From Pseudomonas sp. FEN (GTDB taxonomy: Bacteria > Pseudomonadota > Gammaproteobacteria > Pseudomonadales > Pseudomonadaceae): DNA of 64,000 nt. The notes beneath the pieces were generated by a model that did not search any database, was not told where the DNA came from, and saw nothing but the letters and a program-made list of their open reading frames with translations. Positions 63,343 through 64,000 of this stretch are shown in pieces. The stretch is from contig NZ_CAJFDC010000036.1 in assembly GCF_904067045.1 (NCBI RefSeq), positions 1,462,468 through 1,526,467 on the forward strand, written 5' to 3'. The translations under genes and the position numbers were made by a program. Each line of letters opens with the position of its first letter. Positions within the stretch are counted from its first letter, which is position 1.

Positions 63343-64000
63343 TTACTCGGCGATCAACGCCTCGACCCGCAGAATCTGTTCCTGCAGGGTCGCTTTGTCG
63401 CACAACGCAGGGTTGCATGGCCCACCTTGCGCCCTGCTTGAACGCCTTGCCATAATGATGCAGATGGCAATCGGCGATGGCGATCACCTGCTCCACCGAC
63501 GGGACTTCGCCGATAAAGTTGAGCATCGCGCTTTCACCGACCTTGGCGGTCGAGCCCAACGGCAGCCCGGCAATCGCTCGCAGATGGTTTTCGAACTGGC
63601 TGCATTCGGCGCCTTCGGTGGTCCAGTGCCCGGAGTTGTGGACCCGCGGTGCAATTTCGTTGGCCTTGAGGCCACCGTCGACTTCAAAGAACTCGAACGC
63701 CAGCACGCCGACATAATCCAGTTGCTTGAGCACCCGACCGGCATAGTCTTCGGCCAGGGCTTGCAGCGGATGATCGGTGCTGGCCACGGACAGGCGCAGG
63801 ATGCCGTTGTCGTGGGTGTTGTGCACCAGCGGGTAGAGAGCAGGTTTCGCCGTCACGGCCACGCACGGCGATCAGCGAAACTTCCCCGGTGAACGGCACG
63901 AAGCCCTCCAGCAGGCAGCCAACGCTGCCCAGTTCGGCGAAGGTGCCGACCACGTCGGCCGGAGTGCGCAGGACTTTCTGACCCTTGCCGTCATAACCCA
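63343..64000 (-). pseudogene. purK: 5-(carboxyamino)imidazole ribonucleotide synthase PurK, frameshifted and partial
   Basis: C-terminal ~220 residues of PurK, the ATP-grasp enzyme that carboxylates AIR at N5 in purine synthesis. Seen: EGFVPFTGEVSLIAVRGRDG, YVGVLAFEFFEVDGGLKANE, APRVHNSGHWT and the end QILRVEALIAE. Three single-base changes disrupt the frame: near 63400 and 63430 (one base missing each) and 63834-63842 (one base extra). The 5' end lies beyond the window. An essential biosynthetic gene broken three times points to poor sequence here. Confidence 0.85.

Overview
The window looks like a chromosome segment of a Pseudomonas of the fluorescens/protegens type. It is GC-rich, carries many REP/REPIN-like palindromes between genes, and its right half follows a gene order I remember from P. 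aeruginosa and P. putida: hupN, rubredoxin reductase, rubredoxin, ubiC, ubiA, phoB, phoR, CNNM protein, M23 peptidase, PilZ-like regulator, phoU, pstBACS, MFS transporter. Species assignment is an inference from protein similarity recalled without a database.

Region 1 (1-25.3 kb) is a nearly complete type VI secretion system with the architecture of P. aeruginosa HSI-I. A leftward operon encodes fha, tssJ, tssK, tssL (with an OmpA domain), tssM, tagF, pppA and ppkA (cut by the window edge). A rightward operon encodes tssA, tssB, tssC, hcp, tssE, tssF, tssG, tssH/clpV, vgrG and an Eag-type chaperone. PpkA, PppA, Fha and TagF together are the threonine-phosphorylation control pathway. A tagJ gene, which lies between hcp and tssE in HSI-I, is not present there.

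Region 2 (25.3-41 kb) is the accessory part. Two long Rhs effectors with prePAAR/PAAR and transmembrane N-termini share almost the whole of their cores and differ in their C-terminal toxin tips. The first tip looks like a restriction-endonuclease-fold nuclease and is followed, with overlapping ends, by a low-GC pentapeptide-repeat gene (likely immunity). The second tip looks like a TNT/ADP-ribosyltransferase-type NAD-using enzyme and is followed by two tiny genes (likely immunity). Between the Rhs genes lies a low-GC collection: a dead rhs fragment, a Sel1-repeat protein, a SUKH (SMI1/KNR4) protein, a Panacea-domain antitoxin, a DUF3077-like gene preceded by a strongly structured ~180-nt element, and a small gene plus PIN-domain gene facing a HigA-like XRE regulator.

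Region 3 (41-62.2 kb) is core chromosome: hupN, rubredoxin electron transfer, ubiquinone genes ubiCA, and the Pho regulon (phoBR, phoU, pstBACS) with recognisable Pho boxes in front of phoB, pstC and pstS. A higBA toxin-antitoxin pair is inserted in it. An MFS transporter, an acyl-CoA thioesterase and a hexose-6-phosphate mutarotase follow.

Region 4 (62.3-64 kb) holds three genes (DUF3299 protein, GlsB/YeaQ-type protein, purK), all broken by single-base indels. Six such events in about 1.5 kb, two of them plainly in short homopolymers, and none noticed elsewhere, point to poor local sequence quality, perhaps near a contig end, rather than to real pseudogenes.

No rRNA, tRNA, CRISPR array, intact insertion sequence or replication origin was recognised.
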